Assembly (NCBI GenBank): GCA_963377175.1
Contig: CAUJNA010002179.1
Span: 231,001 to 295,000, forward strand
Length of the DNA stretch: 64,000 nucleotides
Source of the DNA: Effrenium voratum
Taxonomy: Eukaryota > Sar > Dinophyceae > Suessiales > Symbiodiniaceae
Direction of reading: 5' to 3'
Part shown: piece by piece, positions 11,459 through 21,558 of the stretch
Layout: every line of letters starts with the position of its first letter
Numbering within the stretch: the first letter of the stretch is position 1
Program-made: the position numbers and the translations under genes
The notes under the pieces: model-generated
What the model was told of the DNA's origin: nothing
What the model saw: the letters and a program-made list of their open reading frames with translations, nothing else
The model's database searches: none

Positions 11459-11566
11459 ACTTGCCCAAAGGACCCAGAAATAAAAGGTTAACCTTTTGGC
11501 ACCTCCACTAAAAATGGACCAAAACGGGAAAACCAAAAGGTTAAAAGGTCGGCTTTGCGCAACTGA
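11459..11566 (+). mobile_element. family G element, best-preserved copy
   Basis: CTCACTTGCCCAAAGGACCC ... GTCGGCTTTGCGCAACTGAG with the paired AAAGGTTAACCTTTTGGC / CCAAAAGGTTAAAAGGTC arms. Confidence 0.85.
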
Positions 11567-11590
11567 GGTATTGATAGGTCATTGCTTCAG

Positions 11591-11729
11591 GCTCGGAGAA
11601 AGTCTCCGGAGGAACCTGCTGCATTCTTAGATGTTGAACCCCTTGGCTTCCAACACAGGCTCATGAAATCACCGGAAAAGCTCAGAGTCTCCTTCAGCAT
11701 GTTAAAGGAAACCTCTGAATCAGTGGCAA
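11591..11729 (+). CDS. internal exon, unknown protein
   Basis: ATTGCTTCAG| acceptor, then 46 codons plus 1 nt, then GCAA|GTAAGT, a textbook donor. The peptide (ARRKSPEEPAAFLDVEPLGF start; later KSPEKLRVSFSMLKETSES) is hydrophilic and lacks simple-sequence bias. Among the best-supported exons in the left third. Confidence 0.7.
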
Positions 11730-12215
11730 GTAAGTACCCATCCAACTTTCCTTTTGGAGGTTGAGTGGGAAACCCAACTTGCTTACCTAGGTTAAACTCT
11801 TGAAAGGACTTACTTGAGTGTTCAACCAACTGTTGTCAGTAGGAGTAGATTGTAACCGTGGTTTTAAGGGGACTAACCCTAATTACCCAAGTTATCACCA
11901 TGGTCATAGCCTACTAAGCTGGTTGAACATCCAAGAGCAGTAGGTGAGAAGCCACCCCATTCCTCTCTTTGGCTTGACCCTTTCAAACACCCCAAGGCTG
12001 GAGTTGATTGAGCCTAGTGACCGGGCGGAGCTCTGGCACCTGGAGTTCTGGGGACCAGGGAACCCAAGCACTGCTTGGTTGCTCGGTTCGCCAAGTTCAT
12101 AAGTTGTCACGCTAGCCTAGGCTGTAACCTACTTATTAAGTACTAAGTGGTTTGTTGACCTTATAGGGCACTATAACCCAGGTCCTCCGGGGCCTAACTC
12201 AAAGGCTGAATGTAT

Positions 12216-12333
12216 GAGTTCCATATATGAACCCCTAGTTTATGAGTTACTTCACCGTGAGTTGTGGCTAAATTGTGGGAAATCAGCCGCCAAAGGGTCC
12301 AAACTGGCGATGGGTTCATATATGGAACACCCA
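12216..12333 (+). mobile_element. inverted-repeat element, ends TTCCATATATGAACCC
   Basis: GTTCCATATATGAACCC at 12219 and GGGTTCATATATGGAAC at 12310 form a 17-bp inverted repeat. Only one copy seen in the window. Confidence 0.75.
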
Positions 12334-12654
12334 AGCGGGTGATTGATAGTGGGGTGGTCCCTTTGTAGGGCTTCCGACCACGTTTGCAGAGGAACACCCC
12401 TAGTCCCTCGTTTATTAACAGCACTGGTTCTGCTCAGACCCGGGGTCAACATTACTTCCTTGTGGCTTGAACATCCACTTGGATAAACAACTTAGTAAGT
12501 AGGTCACATCCATGGTTACAACCGGGCGTAACTGTGGGTTGTCCCCTTAGATCCATGGCAATAGCCTACTTACCAAGTTGATGTATAGGTAACCATGGTT
12601 ACAACTGGGGGGGGGGTAGCTCAGAACCATGCCATGACTACAACCTGCTCAGTC

Positions 12655-12850
12655 GGTTGAACCTCCGAGCCAACTGCCGCAAAATCGCCACCCGCCGAAG
12701 GCTTCCGCTTCCGCGTTTTTCCCTCGGCCCGAGGCCCCGCGCACGGCCACGTCCAGCCACGGCAGCCCAGCCACGCCGGCCACTCCGAAGCGGCCGGAAA
12801 ACGCGAAGCGCCTCGGTTCCCCGCTTCATGGAGCGCGCGCGCGGGCCGGG
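12655..12850. other. GC-rich exon island, frame unresolved
   Basis: High GC, no stops in several frames on both strands, preceded on + by AACCTGCTCAG. Candidates are the + frame LRANCRKIATRRRLPLPRF, the + frame TAAKSPPAEGFRFRVFPSAR, and the - frame RFAFSGRFGVAGVAGLPWLD. Probably one exon. Confidence 0.4.
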
Positions 12851-13429
12851 GGGGGTCTGTGTCTGTGTGATTGTGCTTGTGCTTGGAGGGTGTCCTTTCT
12901 TGATTGGCTCCTTAGAAGACATATTTCTTCCTTTTTTTGGGGAGGGAGGGGCGGCTGTTTTGGAGGGCACCCTCTTTTTGGTGGGTTCCTTCAAAACGCA
13001 TTCTTGGGGGGGGCCTCCCCCGATTTTGAGATATACCCGTTTCGGCAGTTCCCAGCCAAGGTGTTTGCCCCTTCTGAAGCACCGGACCTAGGCCATGGGG
13101 CTGTGATGTTCGGACCAAGACCAACCACTGTAAGCTTAGTGGGGGAAGCCGTTAGCTTATAGCGCAAAACCATGAGGTCTGTTGATGATTGCTTGAAGCA
13201 ACTAGCGAAATGTGTTCTGTGTTCGTAGAATGAGAGATCTTAAAGTCTAAGTGTCCAAGGGTATGGCTGAGAACCACCATGTGCAATTACAAAGCCCAAA
13301 GAATGCAAACACGTGTCCAAACAAGGCTAATGTGGGACAAAAGACTGAAACTAAGAAGAATGAAACAGAATCACGCTGAGCCCAACAAGCCCTCAAAAAT
13401 GCATACATACATATATACACGTGTATGTG

Positions 13430-13452
13430 TGTATGTATATATATATATATAT
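13430..13452 (+). repeat. (TA)n microsatellite
   Basis: TA units inside a GTATGTGTGTATG-rich tract. A second TA run lies at 13600-13617. Confidence 0.9.
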
Positions 13453-13642
13453 GCGATTTACATAAGTACATCTATATGCCGTCCCTCTCAAATGAAACCC
13501 ACCGCAGGGGCTGATTGTGCTTTCCGAGTGCATGGCACCATCGGTGTGTCTTATTGAGGCCTTGAGGGGGTAATGCGGGGGGAACAACTTGTAATTATAT
13601 TATATATATATATATATGTCTGTGTTTGTTTACTTTTACAAG

Positions 13643-13697
13643 GGTCCAGCTACCAGCATCCAGAACGCGCTTGCGGGGTACTTTGCAATTCGACAGG
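13643..13697 (+). CDS. candidate short exon, unknown
   Basis: A T-rich tract (TGTTTGTTTACTTTTACAAG|) precedes 18 codons plus 1 nt (GPATSIQNALAGYFAIRQ), ending CAGG|GTAAAA. A minus-strand reading (AAT...CTT|GTAAAAG) also fits. Confidence 0.5.
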
Positions 13698-14010
13698 GTA
13701 AAAGCGATCAGCGAAGAACACGAGCAACTATTCTGCGCCTATGGTGTGTCTAGCCCGGGTATCAAATGCCGAGGTCCCAAATGGGACCATGTTGAGAACC
13801 CACATCCATATACATATTGTGTCAGCTTCCCTCCAATTATCGTTTTGAATTGGTGGTTCGGAGGTTAAGGGTGGCTTCCCATTTACCCTCTGCGAGGCTA
13901 GGGTTCAAATCTCCAAACCACCAATCCAAACCACCCCTTTAGATTGGTTTAAAGGGAAACCAAAAGGAAACCAACCCTTTGATGGGGTCCCCAAATTTGA
14001 CGACATACTG

Positions 14011-14135
14011 GTGCTGTCGATGGACGAACTCCTGCACCACCTCGGAAACCCTGAGCTGATGATTTCCCTTGTAGATACCAGCAAACAATGGCTTCCCATG
14101 GTTTCAAAGTGGTGCAGGAGTTCCTCCATCCACAG
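14011..14135 (+). mobile_element. family D element
   Basis: TCGATGGACGAACTCCTGCA at the left and its complement TGCAGGAGTTCCTCCATCCA at the right, ending CCACAG. Middle GATACCAGCAAACAATGGC. Confidence 0.85.
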
Positions 14136-14142
14136 TATCTAG

Positions 14143-14247
14143 GTCCTCCAGTAGAGAGGTTAGAATAAGGGTACCCTTTTCTCTGCTGTCGATAGTAAGG
14201 GAACCCTCCCCCAAAATTGGGTAAAAGGGCACAACTGGGGGACCTAG
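14143..14247 (+). mobile_element. family A introner (GT...AG)
   Basis: GTCCTCCAGTAGAGAGG ... CAACTGGGGGACCTAG. The right end abuts the exon at 14248. Only 7 nt (TATCTAG) separate it from the family D element to the left. Confidence 0.8.
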
Positions 14248-14395
14248 GCTGGTAAGTTTACGGGGCGAAACGTTTGCAAAACGAGACGACCTCACGAAAT
14301 CGCGGTCTCCCGGCGTGGTCACCGTCACCGGGTGCGAGCCCAGCAAGGAGCTCTGGCTGGGCGCCTGGACTTGGGGCAGTTCGCAGCAGCACAAG
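14248..14395 (+). CDS. internal exon, unknown protein
   Basis: Follows GGACCTAG directly. 1 nt plus 49 codons, then CACAAG|GTTTCA. The peptide runs LVSLRGETFAKRDDLTKSRS, then VVTVTGCEPSKELWLGAW, with about 70% G/C third bases in its core and a Trp-rich end. A Ser-rich minus-strand frame shares the same wobble bases but is less plausible in composition. No family recognised. Confidence 0.65.
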
Positions 14396-15132
14396 GTTTC
14401 AAGATCCCCCCTACCAGCGGGAGGTCCCCAATTCCAGTTTTCTAGTCTTGCCCTTACAAAGGAAATGGAACCATAAAGGGAATTTGAGGGGTCACCCCCC
14501 TCCCCCAATTCCATATTTACCGGGGGTGGGGATATTTCAACTGGGTCACCAGGGACCCCGGAAGAATCACAAAAACATTGGTGGGGACTTGTCCCCGGAC
14601 CCGAAAACACTACCCATGGAAAACGGGGGAATTCACCGAACATGATTTATGGGGGAGTTGTAAGGGTTTGGGTAGATGATTCAAAGGGAAACCCAAAGAG
14701 TTGGCAAACACCCACGGAAGAACGGGCTGGTGAATCCATCTTGTATGTTTTGATTAGCCAGTAAAAGGGAAACCACGAGTAAACCATGCTTTCTTGGTGA
14801 TTGACAAATTGAAGTGAGGAAAACAACGGAAAACACATCCGAGTTCAACCAGTGGCACGTGGAGAAGAACGGCTTGTCAAGCATACATCTGTTGAGGTGC
14901 AGGCGATTTTCGCTTGGCTGTTCTCTCACTGTCAAGGGGTTGTGTGGGGGTTGGGCTTCAACATGAGGGTTGATCAATCTTATGACCATAGGGAACGCTT
15001 CTCTTACGAGAAAATCATTATTGTTAGTGGGTTTTGCTAGTGGTCATCCCATGCATAGGAGCTTTGTTCAAACCCCATGTTTGTAGGGCTCCATTGTTTG
15101 TTGTAGGGTGTATATGTTTTGTTGTCCTTCAG

Positions 15133-15265
15133 GTTGGTTTTAGGCTTCGCCAAGTGAAACTCGTTGACAAATTCCCCATGAGACGGGTTCTCACCTCCAT
15201 CCACATTGGTCAGAGGTGCAAAGCGCGCATTAGTTGGGGAAACCATCCATCACGGGAATTGCCTG
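15133..15265 (+). CDS. candidate internal exon, unknown
   Basis: TTTGTTGTCCTTCAG| acceptor, 44 codons plus 1 nt (VGFRLRQVKLVDKFPMRRVL start), then GCCTG|GTTAGC. The minus strand carries a 70-codon, Asn/Lys-rich open frame over the same place (stop at 15037), so strand is not certain. Confidence 0.5.
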
Positions 15266-15404
15266 GTTAGCACAACTGCGTGCCCCTGGGCACATGCCGC
15301 CTCTGTTCCCATCGCAACATGCGCATTGAACCCTCTGGAGCCCGTACTCACATATTTAACTTTCAAGTGGATGTGCCAAAACAAAGTACGAAAACTTGTC
15401 ATTC

Positions 15405-15625
15405 ACCACTATGGTCTTCTATCTCAGGAAGAGAGTTTCCTTCAAGCGAGAAAAACAAGTTGATTCGTGTTCTAGATTGATGGGGCGAACAAAATGATTC
15501 GCTTCCCGGGTCCCTGTGGTTTTTGTCGTTTCGCGTTTGGAGGACTGTCCTCTCCAAACCAGGTGGCAACCATTCAAAGTGCCTGGAGGTCTTGGGGTCC
15601 AGTTTTCCACACTTGTCAGGGGGGG
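15405..15625 (-). CDS. coding-like minus-strand block, unresolved
   Basis: Open minus frame of about 70 codons with a very hydrophilic, balanced peptide (DPKTSRHFEWLPPGLERTV; later EGNSLPEIEDHSGE). A possible acceptor is ACAAG at 15625. The neighbouring exons read +, so this may be an antisense shadow or part of another gene. Confidence 0.3.
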
Positions 15626-15671
15626 CCCAAAGAGGGGACCCCCAAAAAGGAACCCTATTCGCCCTATTCGC

Positions 15672-15756
15672 CTCACTTTTCGAGTGGATTCCCCGCAAGA
15701 AAAGTCCAAACTTTGTATTTATACCACTAAAATGGTCTTCCCGAAAAGTGGCGTAA
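15672..15756 (+). mobile_element. family H element
   Basis: CTCACTTTTCGAGTGGATTCC ... ACCACTAAAATGGTCTTCCC, then CGAAAAGTG. The inverted pair CACTTTTCG/CGAAAAGTG frames it. Confidence 0.75.
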
Positions 15757-15946
15757 AGTCCAGGAACTCTTATTAGCCGCTATTCGCCCCTATTGGGAAT
15801 AGGGAATCGGCCCCCCATTGGGGGTCCCTTGGTAACCGACACTTTTGTCAACATGGTTGTCTTTTGTAACACGCAGGCGCACATGCCTAAAAAGGGCAAC
15901 CGCCAACATACACACACACACACACACACCCGACACCCACCAATAG

Positions 15947-16053
15947 GCTGAATGGACCTTGCCGGACATCTTCAAGTACAGCGTCTTGCGTGTGATGAAT
16001 GCTGGACACATTCTCCGCATCGAACCTCCCAGAAGTCACGCTCGAGCCACTGC
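15947..16053 (+). CDS. candidate internal exon, unknown
   Basis: A CA/CCC-rich tract then CCAATAG|, then 35 codons plus 2 nt (AEWTLPDIFKYSVLRVMNAG start), then ACTGC|GTGAAG. On the minus strand an acidic, Ser-rich frame with a fine acceptor (TTGTTTTCCGAG|, containing EQDELISTMRRS) covers the same bases. I prefer + because nearby exons are +. Confidence 0.45.
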
Positions 16054-16429
16054 GTGAAGAGCTGCGTCTCATAGTAGATATCAATTCATCTTGCTCCTCG
16101 GAAAACAAGAAGGCAGGAGAAGGAAGGAAGGAAGTTGGTTCTGGTTCGAATCGAACTCGATCTGGTCAATGACGACAGCTCCGTACCCCATCGCCATCAC
16201 TCGTAGAGCAGCATGCCATGGAGTCGTCAATGACTCAATAAGACTTAATGGAACTACTAGTCAGAAGAACCCCGCAAAATAGATCAGCTCCTTACCAAAC
16301 GGGACCCTGAAAGGGTGGTGTTTGTTTTGGGTTCCGGTTGAACCCACCTGAAAAGGGTACCCTCAAAAAACAAACCTACATGGCAGTTGATCAATATTCC
16401 TGTTTCCGGAAAACGCCATCTTTGCAAGA

Positions 16430-16910
16430 AAAAAAAGCTTCTTTCGCAAATCTTTCGCGACTCCATCGCCACGCCCTTTTGTTTGCAGCGTGCGCTCTGG
16501 AGCCATTGTGGCTGCTGCTGTTATGCTTGCAAAAACGGTAGCCGCAGTTCACTTGCGTGCAGTACGTAGTGTTAAGCGCCAGCAGTCACCGTCATTCGCC
16601 CTTGCCCCTTGCGCTTGCCGGCGATGCGCGGAACCTTGCAACAAGCTCCCTGGCCTTTCGCCGGTCTGTCGCGGATCTTTCGCGAAACTTGCCCCAAAAT
16701 AGCCCAGCCAACGTTATTTGTTGCACCATTCCCAACACAGGCAAGGAATCAATAATGCAAGTGTAGGTGCTGCGTATCTCCCTGTCTAAAAGGGGGCGGG
16801 GTCTGCAAATATGTAAGTGCACAGGCATGCCTCCCGGAATCCAACGCGGAATCTTTCGCGAACAAAATAAGTTTCTTTCGCGAACTCCATCGCCGATCTT
16901 TCGCGGAGGG
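16430..16910 (+). repeat. cluster of TTTCGCGA motifs
   Basis: CTTTCGCGA/A-type octamers recur at about 16456, 16676, 16851, 16875 and 16902, several within (A/G)ATCTTTCGCG and ACTCCATCGCC contexts. Confidence 0.6.
16563..16760 (+). CDS. candidate internal exon, unknown
   Basis: CACTTGCGTGCAG| then 66 codons, phase 0 at both ends (middle LAGDARNLATSSLAFRRSVA), then GCAA|GTGTAG. Another good acceptor lies upstream (TTTTGTTTGCAG at 16489) with a different open frame. Overlaps the TTTCGCGA cluster. Confidence 0.45.
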
Positions 16911-17986
16911 ATTTGAGCCAAGACGAATGGTCACCGAATGCATAACTCCTTGCAAGGACCTTTTGATCAACCCCACATGGGAGTGTGTGTTGTAGACTCG
17001 GGAAACCGTGAGACATCATGGCTCAATGGGAAGCCCCAAGACGCATGGTGCAAGGCCATCGGGCGAGAAATCTTAGGACCTTCATTCATACCGTTCAACT
17101 TCCCATTGGCAAAAACCGTACCAACCCTTTCCCAGTGATTCCATTTCCCACTATGGTGGGCAACTGCCCTTTAAAACCCAAAAGGACAATGGCTGGTTAC
17201 CCACTTTCGTGCCAGCTGGGATCCACTTGATTTGGTTGTCATGGCCATCCCTTAAACAAAAAGGGGGGTGTTCTCGTTGAATTCCCGAACTGAACTTGGG
17301 CGGAGCAGCGGTTGCAGAGAGCAATACCACCACTCTATATGGACACCTGTAACACCAGCAAACAATGGTTCCCCATGGCTGGTGCAGGATTTTGTCCATT
17401 AAAAGCATGGGGGGTAAAAAACGCTGCGTACAAGCTTGTGTTGGTGGTCCTAAGCATCCATATCTCCAAAACCCATACCTGCAAGTGCCATGCTATTCGG
17501 ACAAAACATCAACTCTACTCTTCACCCAAGTGCAACTCTAACCTTTCCTATAATCGACCCCCTCCAGATTATGTTTGTATTCCCCATTCTTCCCTTGGTC
17601 CTGGTAATTGTTTGCGTGGTTGTGGGGGTAGGGCAAAGCCTGTTAGAAACTGTCCAAGGATTCAAGTGGCCTCTGTATTTTATCATCATCAAAGTCACCC
17701 CAAGGATACAGGAAAGCAGCCCTTGCTGACTTTGACAACCCTCTGAAACGGAATCAAAAACAACCCTCTCAACTGTAAGCATATTGGCCCACAACACTGG
17801 TTACTACACCGAAATATCATAGAAAATCATCAATTGCTGCCTCTGTTCCATATCGGTGTTTTTTTTAGGGACGCACCAAAATGGTGGTTTGCCTGTTGGT
17901 TCCCCCTTAAAACGACAAAAAAGGGCTACCCTAAGGGGGAAAGATCAAACATATTTCGTCTACCAAAAAATATGCGACTCCCTTAG
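16761..17986. other. intron-like stretch
   Basis: Contains a family D fragment near 17343-17400 and a family shared with 44688 (CAAGCTTGT...AACCCATACCTG at 17427-17488). A weak minus exon candidate near 17215-17300 contains SGIQREHPPFCLRDGHDN. Confidence 0.4.
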
Positions 17987-18190
17987 AGACCCTGGCCAGC
18001 CCAAAAGCCGGTTTTGGGCTGCCGACCGGCTTCCACTTCCCAGACTGCATGAGGGGTTGCTCTATACCTCGGGAAAAGCAACACGTCGCACCGGTGCCAG
18101 GGACAACGTTCCCTGTGCGATCCGTTTTCTGGCAAAAAAATAGATACCTGCACCTCAAACTACCCATTAAACAGGGGGTTCCACATCTAG
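17987..18190 (+). CDS. penultimate exon of a gene ending at 18341
   Basis: GACTCCCTTAG| acceptor; 2 nt plus 67 codons plus 1 nt (TLASPKAGFGLPTGFHFPDC start; later FPVRSVFWQKNRYL); ends CATCTAG|GTCC exactly at the left end of a family A element. Splicing that element joins the last exon in frame. A minus-strand frame with a strong acceptor (TTTTTTTGCCAG at 18140) competes. Confidence 0.6.
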
Positions 18191-18300
18191 GTCCTCCAGT
18201 AGAGAAGTTAGAGCCAGGGTACCCTTTTTTCTGCAGTCAATTTTAGTAGGGGAACCCTCCCCCAAAAAAGGGGAGAGAAGGGCACTACTGGGGGACCTAG
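18191..18300 (+). mobile_element. family A introner acting as an intron
   Basis: 110 bp, GTCCTCCAGTAGAGAAGTT ... CACTACTGGGGGACCTAG. GT and AG are the element's own termini and TIR bases. Confidence 0.85.
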
Positions 18301-18341
18301 ACATGATGTTGGGCAATAACCAAATTCTAAGGGAACTTTGA
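18301..18341 (+). CDS. last exon with stop codon
   Basis: 2 nt plus 12 codons and TGA in the frame delivered by 17987-18190 (DMMLGNNQILREL). Short, so the stop could be chance, but frame agreement and the hydrophilic tail favour it. Confidence 0.5.
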
Positions 18342-18775
18342 GGGTTTAGACCACCGATTCCCAAACCTTAAATTTGCGATCAGCCAAAATCCAGCCCCAA
18401 AGGGACCGAAGAGGTCCCAAGCCCCAATTGAGGGGTGTGTAAACCTCATTCAGGTAAACATACAGCCAAAACAAGGCTAAATGAGAAAAGGGGCAGGGGT
18501 CCTTTCTGGCTTGGACATTTTGCGGAACAATGGCCATCAGTTGCTTACTTGTTCTCACCCCTAAACCTCAGCCAAGACTAGTGACTAGGGCTCATGGCTC
18601 AGGAAGCATCCGTATGCAAACTTGTTCTTGTGCTTGTTTTGAAAATCAAAGGGACTCGACCCTGAGACTTCGCCTTCATGTTTGGACACACCAGGAAAAA
18701 GCAAACTGCCTCCTTTTTCCCCAACAAAGACGGCTGGGTGGATCCGGTGGGTTTGCGGTGCGGGGCGTTATCCAG

Positions 18776-18900
18776 GAGGGTTCATCGTACCCGATTCACA
18801 GGACGGTCTGCGTGTAACCCCAGAAGAGGGAAGTTCCGCGAGGGATTTGAAGAAAACTTTGGGTTGCATCAAGTCCGCAGGATCCTCCCTACCTAAATGG
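18776..18900 (+). CDS. exon 1 of a five-exon chain, unknown protein
   Basis: GCGTTATCCAG| then 2 nt plus 41 codons (GFIVPDSQDGLRVTPEEGSS start), ending AAATGG|GTGTGG. Phase 0 at the end matches 19005. An upstream part of the gene must exist but I cannot place it. Confidence 0.6.
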
Positions 18901-19004
18901 GTGTGGCTCAATAATAAACAGGAGGGGCAAACCGCAGGTTTTGGTTTCCATGTTTCCACTTACCAGGGCAAGCCATTTTGGAATACCGGTTTCTTGAGCC
19001 ACAG
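18901..19004 (+). mobile_element. family K introner (GT...AG)
   Basis: Begins GTGTGGCTCAA and ends TTGAGCCACAG. The inverted repeat TGTGGCTCAA/TTGAGCCACA carries both splice dinucleotides. 104 bp. Confidence 0.75.
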
Positions 19005-19514
19005 CCAAATGGAACTCCAGAAACTCCCCTCCAATCAACCATCTTTCATGCGGGATTCCTCCGAACTCCGATGCTGACCTTGGGCGAGGAACCTGAAAGC
19101 TGGCACCTGGGGAGATCCCAGGTGAAAGAAGCTCTCCGGAGTCTCCGTGGTACCCTGGCTCTCGAAGAATCGTGGATTAGTTGGAGGGGGGCCCTAAAAG
19201 GGCTCCGAATAAGTTTCCACTTTAACATTACCCCAAAAGGAAACAGAAGGGGACGCCGCCAGGGGCCGCCATGGGGGCGATGTTTTTTGCAGGCACAAAG
19301 CCCAAAACAATCAACAACGTTCCGGCCTCAAAGGAAACGCGCTTGTTTGCAGTTGGCAAGCAAAAGTAGAGCCGCCCTTGGGCAAACAAAAAAGGTCGAC
19401 CCTAAGCAGGGCGACCCCCTTCTTCCGCCAACTCTCAGGCAGCTGCTAAAGGTCGAATCCAGGGACGTTGTGCGCAGCCTGTCAAATCGCGAAGCTTTTG
19501 TGTGGATGCAAACC
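19005..19514 (+). CDS. exon 2 of the five-exon chain, long
   Basis: 170 codons with no stop, phase 0 at both ends. The peptide includes LTLGEEPESWHLGRSQVKEA and, near the end, VESRDVVRSLSNREAFVW. It is the longest exon proposed here. If the GTTGGC donor at 19515 is not used, the frame closes at TAA 19524-19526. An internal intron cannot be excluded (ACTCTCAG at 19440). Confidence 0.6.
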
Positions 19515-19643
19515 GTTGGCGAATAACCACTCAGTTGCCCCTTAGGGAAAGCTAAAAAAGAGGTTAGCCGTTTAAAAGTTTAATGGGAACCCAAAAAGGG
19601 GAAACTAAACTGTCCAGAGGTCGATTTGCTTTGGGCAAGTGAG
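19515..19643 (+). mobile_element. family G introner
   Basis: The G element proper runs from CTCAGTTGCCCC (19530) to GGGCAAGTGAG (19643). With a GT at 19515 it makes a phase-0 GT-AG intron. Confidence 0.65.
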
Positions 19644-19807
19644 ACCAAGTTCCTTTTTTGTTGTTCCCCCAGCTGCATTGTATGTCTAATGTGCTCACCC
19701 AGGGTGAAGGGAATTGTCATGACATGGAAAACAATACGTGTTCTTGAGCAAATGGAAGCAACTACCCTTAGCAACTCAGCTTCCCCCGCCAAAGCGGTAA
19801 AGAAAGG
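19644..19807 (+). CDS. exon 3 of the five-exon chain
   Basis: 54 codons plus 2 nt (VKGIVMTWKTIRVLEQMEAT in the middle). Phase 2 at the end agrees with 19957. An alternative start is 19673 after a fine T/C tract, and an alternative donor is GCG|GTAAAG at 19797. Cys-rich beginning. Confidence 0.5.
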
Positions 19808-19956
19808 GTGGTTTGGAGCCGGATCAGTGGTTTGGAGGTCAAGGATTGCCCCTTTACCCTCTACAAGAACCAGGAAATCATCAACTAAGGGTTAGCTGAG
19901 CACGACTGTTGGGTCAAAACCCACATCTCCTTGTGTGGTTGCTCTCATTCACTGAG

Positions 19957-20151
19957 GAGTCAATGGTCGGTGTGGGATCGTTTTTGGAAACCCGTGTTTT
20001 CTCCTCAAACAACTTCCTTGCATGGATTTCTTAAGAGGACACTCGATAAATCGGGCCAGCCTGATCTTGACCCTCCTGTCGCACGTTATACTGTTTGCGG
20101 GTTGAAAGGGCAAATGAAGGAAAACCACAAGGGGCAGTTCAGTCCGGCAAG
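19957..20151 (+). CDS. exon 4 of the five-exon chain
   Basis: CTCATTCACTGAG| then 1 nt, 64 codons and 2 nt, ending GGCAAG|GTAAGT, a perfect donor. The peptide includes WSVWDRFWKPVFSPQ and LKRTLDKSGQPDLDPPVARY. Basic, hydrophilic C-terminal half. Confidence 0.7.
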
Positions 20152-20329
20152 GTAAGTTGTGGAACAATTAGGGCCTCCCTAGAGGTCGGGTGGTTGAAAA
20201 AACGATCAAACACAGGGGTGCTTCCAAAATAGGGTGGTTTTTGTTCTTTGGTTGCCCTTCAAAGCAACCCTGAAAGGGCACCCACAAAAGCAAGACACAC
20301 ACACAGACACACAAACATTCTAGGGGTTG

Positions 20330-20430
20330 ATTCCCCATTCTTCAACCATCGTTATTTTCAAAAACCAGCTGATTTATCCTTGGATTCTGCTGAAAAACGG
20401 ATCCCTGGAAAGAATGGGGCAGTGTCCCCT
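20330..20430 (+). mobile_element. inverted-repeat element, ends CCCATTCTT
   Basis: GATTCCCCATTCTTCAACCATCG ... GGAAAGAATGGGGCAG. Related pieces lie at 6490-6570, 26790-26905 and 30500-30597. Confidence 0.55.
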
Positions 20431-20507
20431 AGAAACATGTATAGTGAGCCCGAAGCTCGCCTCATTCCTTCGGAGATGGGCGTGCGCACGTGATTGCTTG
20501 ACCTCAG

Positions 20508-20630
20508 GACGGTCAGGACGGGCAGGACCGGTCGCCGGAGGAACGCGGCCCCCGCATCCAACTGCTTGAAAAACGGCTCAGACTATTTTCCCCAAAAACA
20601 ACAGCTCCTGAAACTGCAACAATCGGAGAG
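20508..20630 (+). CDS. exon 5 of the chain
   Basis: GCTTGACCTCAG| to GGAGAG|GTCTAC, 123 nt. Two frames are open: phase 0 (DGQDGQDRSPEERGPRIQLL, strongly acidic/basic) and the phase-2 frame required by exon 4 (NCLKNGSDYFPQKQQLLKL). The boundaries look good, but the frame is open to question. Confidence 0.5.
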
Positions 20631-21401
20631 GTCTACTTTAGTGTTGGGCAATACTACTTGAGTATTGGGAATGATAATTCCAGAACTCCAGAAGGATTCC
20701 AAACAGAACTTCGGTCCATGTTTCCATTCGTTTGAGTTTTTTGAAGCTTCCTTTTGAGATGTTGATTTGAGTATTCATATGATTCTGGAGCTCAAAAGTG
20801 GGTGCGGCCCGGATGGCCCCAACAAATACAGTGGACAGTTCGCATCGCTTTTTTTCAACTGCCTTGTAGAGATTGTGTGTGTCCACGGAAAAGGTATGCA
20901 CCCTCCCCCCTTCTTCCATACGCTTGGAGGGTGGAGATGATAACAGGCTCAACATACTGAAACGCAAAGCACACCCCTTCAATCATGACTGAATCTGGCT
21001 TTAAAACACCCCACAACCCCAATCTACTGTTTCAGCTGGTTTAGGGTCCCCTGGAAACAAAACACATGTGTTGCGATTAGTGATCGATTCCCTTTAAAAT
21101 CAACAGGGTTTACATTAACAACACTCTTAAGGCAATGGAAGCTTAGACCCTTACAGTCTGTGCGGATTCAAGATCGACTTCCTTCCGAAGGCCACGGGTC
21201 AGGACCTTTAGACTCCAACGTCTTGGATGTGGCTTGTTTCTTTGAGGGCATCTAAACCCACACAATTCCCGTTAAAAACGGGAGTATGCAACCCAACAAG
21301 GTGGGGTGAATTCAACAGGTAGTTGGAGGGTGGTCCCATATTTTCAGGTGAGTTATCATATTCCGCAATTTCAACCCCGCCCCTGGTTTCCTCCACACAA
21401 G

Positions 21402-21484
21402 GCCCAATCGGACTGTATCAGGGTCATACTTCAGGGAAACTCGGGGAAGGAGCCTCTCGTGGGCTGCTATAAGCTTAACTTGTC
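21402..21484 (+). CDS. internal exon, unknown protein
   Basis: Excellent acceptor (CCCCTGGTTTCCTCCACACAAG|) and donor (TTGTC|GTGAGT). 27 codons plus 2 nt (AQSDCIRVILQGNSGKEPLV start, CYKLNLS end). One of the clearest canonical exons. Confidence 0.75.
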
Positions 21485-21558
21485 GTGAGTCCATCGGCAA
21501 CCCCACTGCCCCAACCAAAAAGTCCAAGTCCAAAGATCCAACCAAACAGGCACATAAC

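Noticed and set aside
14018..14085. Open frame DELLHHLGNPELM in the left arm of a D element
   Set aside because: The same arm (GATGGACGAA..TGCACCAC) occurs in other D copies, so the peptide is a by-product of the repeat.
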